From NCBI RefSeq assembly GCF_001902145.1, contig NZ_MRST01000027.1, forward strand, positions 292,519-356,518: a stretch of 64,000 nt of DNA, written 5' to 3'. The position numbers were made by a program, and so were the translations under genes. The DNA is from Pseudomonas fluorescens (GTDB taxonomy: Bacteria; Pseudomonadota; Gammaproteobacteria; Pseudomonadales; Pseudomonadaceae). Positions 33,252 to 42,036 of this stretch are shown in pieces (position 1 is the first letter of the stretch; the number at the start of each line of letters is the position of its first letter). The notes under the pieces are model-generated. The model was not told where the DNA came from. It did no database searches and saw only the letters and a list, made by a program, of their open reading frames with translations.

Positions 33252-34589
33252 TCAGCTGGCGGTGGCCAGGAGCAAGTCCTGCACCGAACGCGCCTTGCCA
33301 CGGTGATGGTCCAGCGCATACAGCGACGCCGCAATCTCATCCGCGCGAATCGGCAGCACCGACAGCAAGGTATCGCTCAAGCCATGGCTGGCCTGGCTGA
33401 AGCCCTGGATGTAGATGCCAGCCTTGCAGCGCTCGTCGGTGACGATGCGGTAGTCGCGGGCCACTTCAAAGTCGCCCATGTAGGCTTGCAGCGGCGCCAG
33501 CAGTTCACGGTGCATCTGGCGCTCGTAGCCGGTGGCCAGGATTACCGCGTCGTAATGGTTGAGGCTGGTTTCGCCGGTGGCGGTATTGCGCAGGGCCAGT
33601 TCGATGCCCAACGGGCCAGGGGTGGCCTTCTCCACTACGGTCAGTGTGCGGAACGCCTGGCGGGCGATGCCGGAGACTTTCTGGCGGTAGAAAATCCCGT
33701 AGATTCGCTCGATCAGGTCCAGGTCCACCACCGAGTAGTTGGTGTTCTGGTATTCGGCGACCAAACGCTCACGCTCGGCACCGACTTGCTGGAACACCAG
33801 GTCAGTAAAGGCCGGCGAGAACACTTCGTTGACGAACGGGCTGTCGTCGGCCGGTTTGAGCGCCGAGCCGCGCAGGATCATGTCGACCTGCACCGACGGG
33901 AAGCTGTCATTGAGGTCGATAAAGGCTTCTGCTGCACTCTGGCCGCCGCCGATCACGGCGATGCGCATCGGCTTGCCGTCTACGCACGGCTGGCTGGCCA
34001 TGCGCTCCAGGTACTGGGAATGGTGAAACACCCGGCTATCGCCCTTGAGCGCCTTGAATGCCTCGGGGATGCGCGGTGTGCCACCGGCGCTGACCACCAC
34101 CGAACGGGTGGTGCGCACATGCTGCTCGCCCTGGGCATCACGGGAAATCACGCGCAACGCCTCGACCTGCTGCTGATGCAGGATCGGCTCGATGGCCAAC
34201 ACTTCTTCACCGTAGTTGGCCTGGGCCTGGAACTGCCCCGCCACCCAGCGCAGGTAGTCGTTGTACTCCATGCGGCAGGGGTAGAAGGTGCCCAGGTTGA
34301 TGAAGTCCACCAGGCGGTCGTGGGCCTTGAGGTAGTTGACGAAGGAGTACGGGCTGGTGGGGTTGCGCAGGGTCACCAGGTCCTTGAGGAAGGAAATCTG
34401 CAGTTCGCTCTGGGTCACCAGGGTATTGCCGTGCCAGCGGTAGTCGGCTTGTTTGTCGAGAAACAGCACGTCCAGCTTGCCCTGGGCCTTTTCACGCTCC
34501 TGCAGGGCGATGGCCAGCGCCAGGTTCGAAGGGCCGAAACCGATCCCGATCAGGTCATGAACCGCGGGCGAAGCAATTGCCTGTGTCAT
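33252..34589 (-). CDS. pvdA: L-ornithine N5-monooxygenase (pyoverdine biosynthesis)
   Basis: A 445-residue flavin N-hydroxylase. The FAD motif is G-I-G-F-G-P-S-N-L-A-L-A-I-A, the NADPH motif G-G-G-Q-S-A-A-E-A-F-I-D, and the C-terminal A-T-G-Y-E-R-Q motif is present. It hydroxylates ornithine N5, the first step to the formyl-hydroxyornithine of pyoverdine. ATG 34589 is chosen because AGAGGAC precedes it. A PvdS box lies 84 bp upstream, and the neighbours follow the P. aeruginosa pvdA-fpvI-...-pvdRT-opmQ order. Confidence 0.95.
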   Translation of the reverse strand: MTQAIASPAVHDLIGIGFGPSNLALAIALQEREKAQGKLDVLFLDKQADYRWHGNTLVTQSELQISFLKDLVTLRNPTSPYSFVNYLKAHDRLVDFINLGTFYPCRMEYNDYLRWVAGQFQAQANYGEEVLAIEPILHQQQVEALRVISRDAQGEQHVRTTRSVVVSAGGTPRIPEAFKALKGDSRVFHHSQYLERMASQPCVDGKPMRIAVIGGGQSAAEAFIDLNDSFPSVQVDMILRGSALKPADDSPFVNEVFSPAFTDLVFQQVGAERERLVAEYQNTNYSVVDLDLIERIYGIFYRQKVSGIARQAFRTLTVVEKATPGPLGIELALRNTATGETSLNHYDAVILATGYERQMHRELLAPLQAYMGDFEVARDYRIVTDERCKAGIYIQGFSQASHGLSDTLLSVLPIRADEIAASLYALDHHRGKARSVQDLLLATAS

Positions 34590-34672
34590 TCCAGTGTCCT
34601 CTGGATAAGCCCCTTGGCGGTGGGGCGGGAATACCTTCATGGCCTGAACAACAGGCCGTGTGTTGATAGGAA

Positions 34673-34696
34673 ACGAGGACAGTGAAATAAAATTTA
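34673..34696 (-). promoter_or_regulatory. PvdS box (iron-starvation promoter) of pvdA
   Basis: Minus strand: TAAAT (34696-34692), 16 bp, CGT (34675-34673), an exact match to the TAAAT-N16-CGT promoter recognised by the ECF sigma factor PvdS. It lies 84 bp upstream of the pvdA start. Confidence 0.92.
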
Positions 34697-34708
34697 ACTA
34701 ACAGCCGA

Positions 34709-35191
34709 TCAGTGCGCTTCCCACTCGCGCATGCGCACCCGGCAGTGCTTCATCGCGTTGACGATATGTTTTTCCACCAGGCTGCGGGAAATGTTCAGGC
34801 GTTCAGCGATTTGCAGATGGGACAGGCCTTCGAGTTTGCGCAACAGGAAACTGTCGCGACAGGCCGCCGGCAGCTCGGCCAAGGCGCGCTCGAGCATCTC
34901 CAGGCGCTGGCCCTGGTCATGGCTGGAGTGGGGGGAACAGGCGGCGAAGCGCTCTTCGCTGTCCAGCACCTCCAGGGGCTCGGCCTGGCGCAAGGCGTTG
35001 CGCCGGTGGCCGTCGATCACCAGGTTCAAGGCGGTGCGGTACAGGAAAGCGCGGGGTTGTTCTATCGGGGTGTCGCTGGAACGCTCCAGCACCCGCACAT
35101 AAGCGTCATGCACCACATCTTCGGCCACCTGACGGTTGCCCAGCTTGGCGTTGAGGAAACACACCAGCTCGCGATAGTAGTTTTCCAACAT
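34709..35191 (-). CDS. fpvI: ECF sigma factor, FpvI-like
   Basis: A 160-residue ECF sigma factor of the FecI type. Region 2 contains G-N-R-Q-V-A-E-D-V-V-H-D-A-Y-V-R-V and F-L-Y-R-T-A-L-N-L. Region 4 contains L-S-H-L-Q-I-A-E-R-L-N-I-S-R-S-L-V-E-K-H. In P. aeruginosa FpvI occupies this place beside pvdA and drives the pyoverdine receptor gene fpvA. The start at 35191 follows AGGAG with unusually short spacing. A Fur-type box lies upstream. Unlike P. aeruginosa, no fpvR anti-sigma gene lies between it and pvdR. Confidence 0.85.
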   Translation of the reverse strand: MLENYYRELVCFLNAKLGNRQVAEDVVHDAYVRVLERSSDTPIEQPRAFLYRTALNLVIDGHRRNALRQAEPLEVLDSEERFAACSPHSSHDQGQRLEMLERALAELPAACRDSFLLRKLEGLSHLQIAERLNISRSLVEKHIVNAMKHCRVRMREWEAH

Positions 35192-35230
35192 GACTCCTGA
35201 CCCCACGGCCTTGGTACAAACGACACCCAC

Positions 35231-35265
35231 CCCTGTAGGAGCGAGCTTGCTCGCGAAAAACCCGA
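35231..35265. repeat. Single REP half, class B
   Basis: CCCTGTAGGAGCGAGCTTGC followed by TCGCGAAAAA, without a matching right arm nearby. It lies in the leader of the fpvI-like gene, between the coding start and the Fur-type box. Confidence 0.8.
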
Positions 35266-35348
35266 GAACGCATCCCCTTACCCTGGACGCACCCGCAACC
35301 ATTGACGGTTATGCCATCACCGATGATGGCAGTTTGAGTGTGTGCAAT

Positions 35349-35363
35349 TTATAGTAATTCTCA
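35349..35363 (-). promoter_or_regulatory. Fur-type box upstream of fpvI
   Basis: Minus-strand TGAGAATTACTATAA matches the 7-1-7 Fur motif TGATAAT-N-ATTATCA at 12 of 14 positions. It lies 157 bp upstream of the fpvI-like start in the 326-bp region shared with the divergent pvdR promoter, as expected for an iron-repressed sigma factor gene. Confidence 0.6.
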
Positions 35364-35438
35364 TCTACTTTTAAAGAACTCTCTCATCAGCGGTCGGTTT
35401 TTTTCGCAATTGGAGCTGTAACTACTTATGTAACAGCC

Positions 35439-35462
35439 TAAATTACGGAGCATTTTCCTCGT
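35439..35462 (+). promoter_or_regulatory. PvdS box of pvdRT-opmQ
   Basis: TAAAT (35439-35443), 16 bp, CGT (35460-35462): an exact TAAAT-N16-CGT match, 55 bp upstream of the pvdR start. Confidence 0.92.
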
Positions 35463-35517
35463 TTACCTGTCAGCTCTGCGCGACTGCGCCCCGAACTTTC
35501 CTGGCTGGAAGCTACCC

Positions 35518-36687
35518 ATGAAACGCCCTCGACCTGCCCGACGCGCCCTGCTTGTGGTGGCGTGCCTGATTCCCATCGTTGCGTTTGCCACCTGGCAGGG
35601 CCTGACGCAGGGCCGCGACGCCCTGGCCACCGTCACCGTGACCCGCGCCGACATCGAAAACAGCGTCACCGCCCTGGGCACCCTGCAACCGCGGCGCTAC
35701 GTGGACGTCGGCGCCCAGGCCTCCGGGCAGATCCGCAAGATCCACGTCGAGGCCGGCGACCAGGTCCAGGAAGGCCAATTGCTGGTGGAGATCGACCCCG
35801 CCACGCAAAAAGCCAAGCTCGACGCCAGCCGCTATGCCATCGAAAACCTGCAGGCCCAGTTGCAGGAGCAGAAAGCCCAGCACCAACTGGCCCGCCAGAA
35901 GTACCAGCGCCAGCAACGCCTGAATGCCGGCAACGCCACCCGCGAAGAAGACGTGCAGACCGCCAAGGCCGAACTCAGCGCGACCCAGGCACGGGTCCAG
36001 ATGTTCCAGGCACAGATCCGCCAGGCCCAGGCCAGCCTGCGCAGCGATGAGGCCGAGTTGGGCTACACGCGCATCTACGCGCCGATGACCGGTACCGTGG
36101 TGGCCGTGGACGCGCGCGTCGGCCAGACCCTCAACGCGCAACAGCAAACGCCGTTGATCCTGCGCATCGCCAAGCTGTCGCCAATGACCGTGTGGGCGGA
36201 AGTCTCCGAAGCCGACATCGGCCATGTCAAACCTGGCATGAGCGCGTATTTCACCACCCTGAGCGGTGGCAGCCGGCGCTGGACCAGCACCGTGCGCCAG
36301 ATCCTGCCGATCCCGCCCAAGCCCTTGAACGAAACCCAGGGCAACGGCAGCCCGAGCAGCACCAGCAAGAGCGGCACAGGCCGAGTGGTGCTGTACACGG
36401 TGCTGCTGGACGTGGACAACGCCGACAACGCGCTGATGGCCGAGATGACCACCCAGGTGTTTTTCGTCGCCAGCCAAGTCAAGGACGCCCTCTCCGTACC
36501 CGTCGCCGCCTTGCAAAGCGTGCCCGGCTCCGCAGCGCAAATCGCCCGGGTGGTCGCCAAAAACGGAGCCATCGAAGACCGTGAAGTGCGCCTGGGCATC
36601 AGCGACCGCCTGCGGGTGGAAGTGCTCGAGGGGTTGAGCGAGGGCGACCACCTGTTGATCGGCCCGGTTGATAGCCATGGGGGCTGA
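35518..36687 (+). CDS. pvdR: Membrane fusion protein of the PvdRT-OpmQ exporter
   Basis: A 389-residue MacA-type adaptor. One N-terminal membrane anchor (residues about 8-25) is followed by a lipoyl half (G-A-Q-A-S-G-Q-I-R-K-I-H-V-E-A-G-D-Q-V), a Gln/Ala-rich coiled coil (about 95-190), the second lipoyl half (I-Y-A-P-M-T-G-T-V-V-A-V) and a barrel domain with a Ser/Gly-rich insertion near residue 280. It bridges PvdT and OpmQ across the periplasm to export or recycle pyoverdine. A PvdS box precedes it. Confidence 0.93.
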   Translation: MKRPRPARRALLVVACLIPIVAFATWQGLTQGRDALATVTVTRADIENSVTALGTLQPRRYVDVGAQASGQIRKIHVEAGDQVQEGQLLVEIDPATQKAKLDASRYAIENLQAQLQEQKAQHQLARQKYQRQQRLNAGNATREEDVQTAKAELSATQARVQMFQAQIRQAQASLRSDEAELGYTRIYAPMTGTVVAVDARVGQTLNAQQQTPLILRIAKLSPMTVWAEVSEADIGHVKPGMSAYFTTLSGGSRRWTSTVRQILPIPPKPLNETQGNGSPSSTSKSGTGRVVLYTVLLDVDNADNALMAEMTTQVFFVASQVKDALSVPVAALQSVPGSAAQIARVVAKNGAIEDREVRLGISDRLRVEVLEGLSEGDHLLIGPVDSHGG

Positions 36688-36688
36688 A

Positions 36689-38659
36689 ATGGCCACGCCC
36701 CTGATTGAGCTCAAAGGCATCCGCAAATCCTACGGCGGCGGCGACAGCCCGCAGGTCGATGTGTTGCGCGGCATTGACCTGTCGATCCATGCCGGCGAGT
36801 TCGTCGCCATTGTCGGCGCGTCGGGCTCGGGTAAATCGACGCTGATGAACATCCTCGGCTGCCTCGACCGCCCCACCGAGGGCGACTACCTGTTCGCCGG
36901 GGAAAACGTCGCGCACCTGGGCAGCGACGAACTGGCCTGGCTGCGCCGCGAAGCCTTCGGTTTTGTGTTCCAGGGCTACCACTTGATTCCCTCAGGCTCA
37001 GCCCAGGAAAACGTCGAGATGCCGGCGATCTATGCTGGCATCAGCGCCGCCGAGCGCCATGCCCGCGCCAGCGCCCTGCTCACCCGCCTGGGCCTGGCCG
37101 AGCGCACCGGCAATCGGCCGCACCAGCTGTCGGGTGGGCAACAGCAACGGGTGTCGATCGCCCGCGCCCTGATGAACGGTGGTCATATCATCCTCGCCGA
37201 CGAACCCACCGGCGCCCTCGACAGCCACAGCGGCGCCGAGGTCATGGCCTTGCTCGACGAACTGGCGAGCCAGGGCCATGTGGTCATCCTGATTACCCAC
37301 GACCGTGAAGTGGCAGCGCGGGCCAACCGCATCATCGAGATTCGCGACGGCCAGATCATCAGCGATTCGGCTGACACCCGCGCGGCCACGCCCAGCGTGG
37401 CGGCCGGCGCCTTGCACGCCGTGGACCTGCGCCAACGCCTGGTCGACGGCGCCGAGCACAATGGTGCCTGGAAAGCCGAATTGCTGGACGCCGTGCAGGC
37501 CGCCTGGCGGGTGATGTGGATCAACCGTTTTCGCACGGCGCTGACGCTGCTGGGCATCATCATCGGCGTCGCGTCGGTGGTGGTGATGCTGGCAGTGGGT
37601 GAAGGCAGCAAGCGCCAGGTCATGGCGCAGATGGGCGCGTTCGGCTCCAATATCATCTACCTCGGTGGCTCCTCGCCCAACCCGCGCACGCCGCTGGGTA
37701 TCGTGACCCTTAACGATGTCGCCGCCCTGGCGACGCTGCCTCAGGTCAAGCGCATCATGCCGGTCAACGGCACCGAAGCTGGCGTACGCTTCGGCAATGT
37801 CGATTACATGGCCTACGTGGGTGGCAATGACACCAACTTCCCGGACATCTTCAACTGGCCGGTGGTCGAGGGCAGTTACTTCACCGAAGCCGATGAACGC
37901 GCCGCAGCCACGGTCGCCGTGATCGGCTCCCGTGTGCGCCAGAAACTGTTCAAGGATGTGCCCAATCCCATCGGCCAGTACATTCTGATCGAGAACGTAC
38001 CCTTCCAAGTGATCGGCGTGCTCGCGGAAAAAGGCGCAAGCTCCGGCGACAAGGACAGTGACGACCGTATCGCCATTCCCTATAGCGCCGCCAGTGTCCG
38101 CCTGTTCGGCAGCTACAACCCCGAATACGTGGCAATTGCCGCCACCGATGCGCACAAGGTGCATGAAGCCGAACGCGCCATCGACCAGTTGATGTTGAAA
38201 TTGCACAACGGCAAGCGCGACTACGAGCTGACCAACAATGCCGCGATGATCCAGGCCGAAGCGCGCACCCAGAACACCCTGTCGCTGATGCTCGGCTCGA
38301 TTGCCGCGATTTCCCTGCTGGTGGGCGGCATCGGCGTGATGAATATCATGTTGATGACCGTGCGCGAGCGCACCCGTGAAATCGGTATCCGCATGGCCAC
38401 AGGGGCACGCCAGCGCGACATCCTGCGCCAGTTCCTCACCGAGGCGGTGATGCTTTCGGTGGTCGGCGGCCTGTTCGGCATCGCCCTGGCATTGCTGGTG
38501 GGCGGCGTGCTGGTGCTGGCCGAAGTGGCGGTGCAGTTTTCCCTGGTGGCGGTGCTCGGTGCGTTTGGCTGTGCGCTGGTCACCGGCGTCGTATTCGGCT
38601 TCATGCCGGCCCGTAAAGCTGCCCGGCTCGATCCGGTTAAGGCGTTGACCAGTGAATAA
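36689..38659 (+). CDS. pvdT: MacB-type ABC transporter of the PvdRT-OpmQ exporter
   Basis: A 656-residue fusion of an N-terminal ATPase (Walker A G-A-S-G-S-G-K-S-T, signature L-S-G-G-Q-Q-Q-R, Walker B I-I-L-A-D-E-P-T-G-A-L-D) with a four-helix MacB/FtsX membrane domain. The first helix is at about 285; after a periplasmic domain, three helices lie near 535-650. ATG 36689 is chosen because the GGGGG at 36679-36683 suits it and because M-A-T-P-L-I-E-L resembles the PvdT N-terminus I recall; an earlier ATG at 36677 overlaps pvdR. opmQ starts 8 bp before its stop. Confidence 0.93.
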   Translation: MATPLIELKGIRKSYGGGDSPQVDVLRGIDLSIHAGEFVAIVGASGSGKSTLMNILGCLDRPTEGDYLFAGENVAHLGSDELAWLRREAFGFVFQGYHLIPSGSAQENVEMPAIYAGISAAERHARASALLTRLGLAERTGNRPHQLSGGQQQRVSIARALMNGGHIILADEPTGALDSHSGAEVMALLDELASQGHVVILITHDREVAARANRIIEIRDGQIISDSADTRAATPSVAAGALHAVDLRQRLVDGAEHNGAWKAELLDAVQAAWRVMWINRFRTALTLLGIIIGVASVVVMLAVGEGSKRQVMAQMGAFGSNIIYLGGSSPNPRTPLGIVTLNDVAALATLPQVKRIMPVNGTEAGVRFGNVDYMAYVGGNDTNFPDIFNWPVVEGSYFTEADERAAATVAVIGSRVRQKLFKDVPNPIGQYILIENVPFQVIGVLAEKGASSGDKDSDDRIAIPYSAASVRLFGSYNPEYVAIAATDAHKVHEAERAIDQLMLKLHNGKRDYELTNNAAMIQAEARTQNTLSLMLGSIAAISLLVGGIGVMNIMLMTVRERTREIGIRMATGARQRDILRQFLTEAVMLSVVGGLFGIALALLVGGVLVLAEVAVQFSLVAVLGAFGCALVTGVVFGFMPARKAARLDPVKALTSE

Positions 38660-40064
38660 ACGATCAATCACCCCGCCGTTGTCCGCGCTCAGCCTGTGCC
38701 TGTTGCTCACGGCCTGTGGCGCTAACCCGCCCGCCATCGACAGCGGCCTCGCCGCGCCCGCCGCCTGGCACTATGCCGAACGCGATGCAAACCAAGCCAC
38801 CAATCAACGCTGGTGGACGCAGTTTGGCAGCCCGGCGTTGAACCGCCTGATCGACCAGGCCCGCCGTGACAGCTTCGACGTGGCGGCCGCCATGGCGCGT
38901 GTCCGTCAGGCCCAGGCCACGGCGGTGATTGCCGGCGCACCGCTGCTGCCGGAGCTGAAGTTCAACCTTACCGCCAGCCGGCAAAGGCTGTTGCGCGGCA
39001 GCGGCAACTCGGACCTGGACGCCACCGAAAGCAACAAGACCGTCAACAGCTATGACGCCAACCTTACAGCCAGCTATGAAATCGACTTCTGGGGGGGCCG
39101 CGCCGCTGCGCGCGACAGCGCCGTGCATAGCCTGCACGCCAGTGAGTTCGATCAGGCCAACGTGGAGCTGACCCTGCTCAGCAATGTCGCCGACCGCTAC
39201 GCGCAAACCCTGGCCGCACGTCAGCGCCTGCAGATTGCCGAGCTCAACCTGGCGAATGCGCGCAATGTGCTGAACCTGGTACAGACCCGCCACGACGCCG
39301 GTTCCGCCACGGCCCTGGAACTGGCACAACAGAAGAGCCTGGTGGCCAGCCAGCAACGGCAACTGCCGCTGATCCAGCAATCGGTCGAAGAGTCGCAAAT
39401 CACCTTGGCCGCCTTGCTCGGTCAACCCGTACAGGCACTGGAACTGGGCACTGAACCCTTCCAGGCATTGACTTGGCCGAGTATCGGGCCCGGCATACCG
39501 AGCCAGTTATTGAGCCGGCGCCCCGACCTCGCCCAGGCCGAGGCCCAGTTGGCAGCGGCCCGTGCCGACGTCACGGTGGCGCGTGCAGCGATGCTGCCTT
39601 CGGTGACATTGGGCGCGACGCTCGGCTCTGGCGCATACAAGGCCCAAGAGGTCCTGCGCAGCCCCTTCTACACCCTGACCTCGGGCCTGATGGCACCTAT
39701 TTTCAACAATGGCCGGCTGAGCGCCGAGCGCGACAAGGCTCGGGCACGCCAGGATGAACTGCTGCAAAACTACCGCGGGGCGATCATCAACGGCTTTGCC
39801 GATGTGGAAAAAGCCCTCAGCAGCATCACCCGCCTTGACCAGCAACGCCAATGGCAAAGCGAGGAGCTGCAGCAGGCGCAGACCGCGTTTCAGATTGCGC
39901 AAAGCCGCTACGAAGCGGGTGCCGAAGACCTGCTCACAGTGCTGGAAACCCAGCGCACTTTGTACGGCGCCCAGGACCAGAGCGTGCTACTGCGCCTGTC
40001 GCGCCTGCAAGCCAGCATCGCCCTGTACAAGGCATTAGGCGGTGGCTGGAAAACCAACATCTGA
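38652..40064 (+). CDS. opmQ: Outer-membrane efflux lipoprotein OpmQ
   Basis: A 470-residue TolC/OprM-type outer-membrane factor. A lipoprotein signal peptide ends at the lipobox L-L-T-A-C-G (Cys near residue 22). Two related halves follow, with Y-E-I-D-F-W-G-G-R in the first and L-L-S-R-R-P-D-L-A-Q-A-E beginning the second. The start is a GTG overlapping the pvdT end. It completes the pyoverdine exporter. Confidence 0.93.
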   Translation: MNKRSITPPLSALSLCLLLTACGANPPAIDSGLAAPAAWHYAERDANQATNQRWWTQFGSPALNRLIDQARRDSFDVAAAMARVRQAQATAVIAGAPLLPELKFNLTASRQRLLRGSGNSDLDATESNKTVNSYDANLTASYEIDFWGGRAAARDSAVHSLHASEFDQANVELTLLSNVADRYAQTLAARQRLQIAELNLANARNVLNLVQTRHDAGSATALELAQQKSLVASQQRQLPLIQQSVEESQITLAALLGQPVQALELGTEPFQALTWPSIGPGIPSQLLSRRPDLAQAEAQLAAARADVTVARAAMLPSVTLGATLGSGAYKAQEVLRSPFYTLTSGLMAPIFNNGRLSAERDKARARQDELLQNYRGAIINGFADVEKALSSITRLDQQRQWQSEELQQAQTAFQIAQSRYEAGAEDLLTVLETQRTLYGAQDQSVLLRLSRLQASIALYKALGGGWKTNI

Positions 40065-40168
40065 TAAACGAAACTCATATTTCATACACGAGCTGTTACT
40101 TCACCCTACATTCTCCACCTCAAGGTCCTTGGTAAAAAAGCCGTTATCACACGGAAGCCCGGGACCTC

Positions 40169-40927
40169 ATGATGAAACCCAGCGTTGTTGTAAAAGGCCT
40201 GGCCTGCATTGGCTGCTGGTTGATACCGAACCTGGCGCTGGCCAAGCCCTTGATTGCCCCCACCGCCATCGACTGGCTGCTGGACTGCCCCCTCACCACG
40301 ACGGCGCACTTGAACCCACAAGTGGTTGGCCGCACCCAATGCGGCCTGGTCAACGTACCTCGCGACCATGCCGCCCCCCAGCGCGGCCGCCTGCGCCTGA
40401 GCGTGACACGGGTAGGCGCACGGCAACCGCTCAACCGTGAAGGTGTCGTGTTCATCCAGGCCGGCGAACCCCTCCAGGCCAAGGACGCGCCTTTCGTTCT
40501 TCACCTCGCCAGTCGCTGGGAGTCGCTTGCCACCCAGGCCTATCGCACCCTGGTCGACCGTTATGACGTCATCGAGCTGAGCGCCCGCGACCTGCGCGAG
40601 GGCAATGCCGTGGAACAGGCTGCGCGGGACATGGAGTTCGTGCGCGGGCAACTTGGCGAGGCGCGCCTCAACTACCTGGGCAACGCCGCTGCCACCCGCC
40701 TGGGCAGCCGCTACGGCACGCTGTTTCCCGAGCGTGTCGGGCGCATGGTGCTGATCAATGCCGAGCCTGGCGAAGCAGTCGCCACCGGTGTCGAGCAACT
40801 CTTGCTCAAGGAATCGGCGCGCGCAGGCACCGACGGCTGTGTCAGCCGCTGGCTGGGGGATTTTCTCGCCTATGGTAGACAACCGCCGGCGTCCACGCGC
40901 TGTCTCGACCTCAGCGCCTGGGAATAA
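40169..40927 (+). CDS. Secreted alpha/beta-hydrolase-like protein lacking the catalytic serine (probable pseudoenzyme)
   Basis: A 252-residue protein with a signal peptide ending near A-L-A-K (about residue 25). It resembles the N-terminal part of secreted tripeptidyl-aminopeptidase-type hydrolases: C-G-L-V-N-V-P-R-D-H-A-A-P-Q-R-G, then Y-D-V-I-E-L-S-A-R-D and L-G-S-R-Y-G-T-L-F-P-E-R-V-G-R-M-V-L-I-N-A. At the nucleophile elbow, where the family has G-x-S-x-G, this protein reads N-Y-L-G-N-A-A-A-T-R-L-G. The C-terminal part that would carry the acid and histidine is missing. It lies 104 bp downstream of opmQ and may be co-transcribed. I see no frameshift. Role unknown. Confidence 0.6.
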   Translation: MMKPSVVVKGLACIGCWLIPNLALAKPLIAPTAIDWLLDCPLTTTAHLNPQVVGRTQCGLVNVPRDHAAPQRGRLRLSVTRVGARQPLNREGVVFIQAGEPLQAKDAPFVLHLASRWESLATQAYRTLVDRYDVIELSARDLREGNAVEQAARDMEFVRGQLGEARLNYLGNAAATRLGSRYGTLFPERVGRMVLINAEPGEAVATGVEQLLLKESARAGTDGCVSRWLGDFLAYGRQPPASTRCLDLSAWE

Positions 40928-41039
40928 TTAATCCACGCATTTACGACCTCTTGCCACCGAAAACGACAGCCTGCGTTGACGCACTTCCCCAATCGTTATT
41001 AAGTGCTATTTATCCGCATTAATACGATAAATCACCGCC

Positions 41040-41807
41040 ATGCTGACTCGCCCGCTACGCCGCAAACGCCAGAAGCTGTCCGATGTGATTGTCGAGTCGG
41101 TCAAGCGCTCGATCGTCACCGACGCCTTGAAGCCCGGCGACCGCCTGCCCACCGAACGCGAGTTGATGGAAAGCTTCCAGTGTTCCAAGGGCTCGGCACG
41201 CGAAGCGCTCAAGGCGTTGGAGGTCGAGGGCTTGGTGAGCACGCGCACCGGCCCCAGCGGCGGGGCTTACTTGAACCAGGCCGGCACCGAGCCGGCCAGC
41301 CGCGCCTTGCGCAACTACCTGCACTTCCAGCACCTGGATGGCGAGCAGGTCTACCAACTGCGCAAGGTCATCGAAGTGGAATTGGCGGTGTCGGTGCTCG
41401 GGCGTTTGAGCGAAAACGATTACACCGCCCTGCAAGCCAATGTGGACTTTTGCAGCGCCCCCGAAGACAGCGAAGCCGGCCAGCGCGAACAGCGCCTGGC
41501 GGAACTTGAGTTCCACAACCTGTTGGCCCGGGCCTGCCCCAACCCGCTGCTGAGCTTCATGGCGCAGTTTCTCAATGACTTGCTGCGCGACCTGGTGGTG
41601 CTGAAAAAAGCCTACAAGCCCAAGCGCAAGCAGTTCGACGCGGCCAACCTCGACTATCACAAGCAACTGCTGATCGCCTTTCGCGCCGGGGATGAAAGCG
41701 CGGTGCGCAGCTTGATGCATGAACACATGTGCGATGCCGAACACCATATGACCGCGCTGGAAGGCCAGGTCAGCCCACACTTCCTTCTGGAGTTTGATCA
41801 CCGTTAA
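41040..41807 (+). CDS. GntR-family (FadR/FCD) regulator
   Basis: A 255-residue regulator. The winged helix holds D-R-L-P-T-E-R-E-L-M-E-S-F-Q-C-S-K-G-S-A-R-E-A-L (about 32-55). The FCD effector domain follows (E-F-H-N-L-L-A-R-A-C-P-N near 160 and the later C-D-A-E-H-H-M with metal-type histidines). It stands 5' of a transporter/amidohydrolase operon in the same direction and probably controls it. The 113-bp leader is AT-rich near the start, with TTATTAAG and ATTAATACG half-sites. Confidence 0.88.
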   Translation: MLTRPLRRKRQKLSDVIVESVKRSIVTDALKPGDRLPTERELMESFQCSKGSAREALKALEVEGLVSTRTGPSGGAYLNQAGTEPASRALRNYLHFQHLDGEQVYQLRKVIEVELAVSVLGRLSENDYTALQANVDFCSAPEDSEAGQREQRLAELEFHNLLARACPNPLLSFMAQFLNDLLRDLVVLKKAYKPKRKQFDAANLDYHKQLLIAFRAGDESAVRSLMHEHMCDAEHHMTALEGQVSPHFLLEFDHR

Positions 41808-41823
41808 GCACACCGACCACCCA

Positions 41824-41914
41824 ATGTGGGAGCGGGCTTGCTCGCGAATGCGGTGCATCAGTCACTGCATGCGTAGCTGACCCACCGCATTCGCGAGCAA
41901 GCCCGCTCCCACAT
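41824..41914. repeat. REP pair, class C
   Basis: TGTGGGAGCGGGCTTGCTCG at the left and CGAGCAAGCCCGCTCCCACA at the right, with inner arms GAATGCGGTG and CACCGCATTC. It separates the GntR gene from the transporter operon. Confidence 0.9.
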
Positions 41915-42036
41915 TTCGATCTGGTTCCAACCTTTAGATCGTTTCACTCAGTCCAATAACAAGCCTGCCCACAGGCCCTTGCTCCACCGTATCGCCCTTG
42001 CCGCTCCTGCCAATAACTAAACCAGGGAGTCACCCC

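Noticed and set aside
40096..40140. CAAGG-T-CCTTG hairpin followed by TAAAAAA after opmQ as a terminator
   Set aside because: The tract after the stem is A-rich on the plus strand, so it lacks the U-run, and the loop is only one base. I do not count it as a terminator for either strand.
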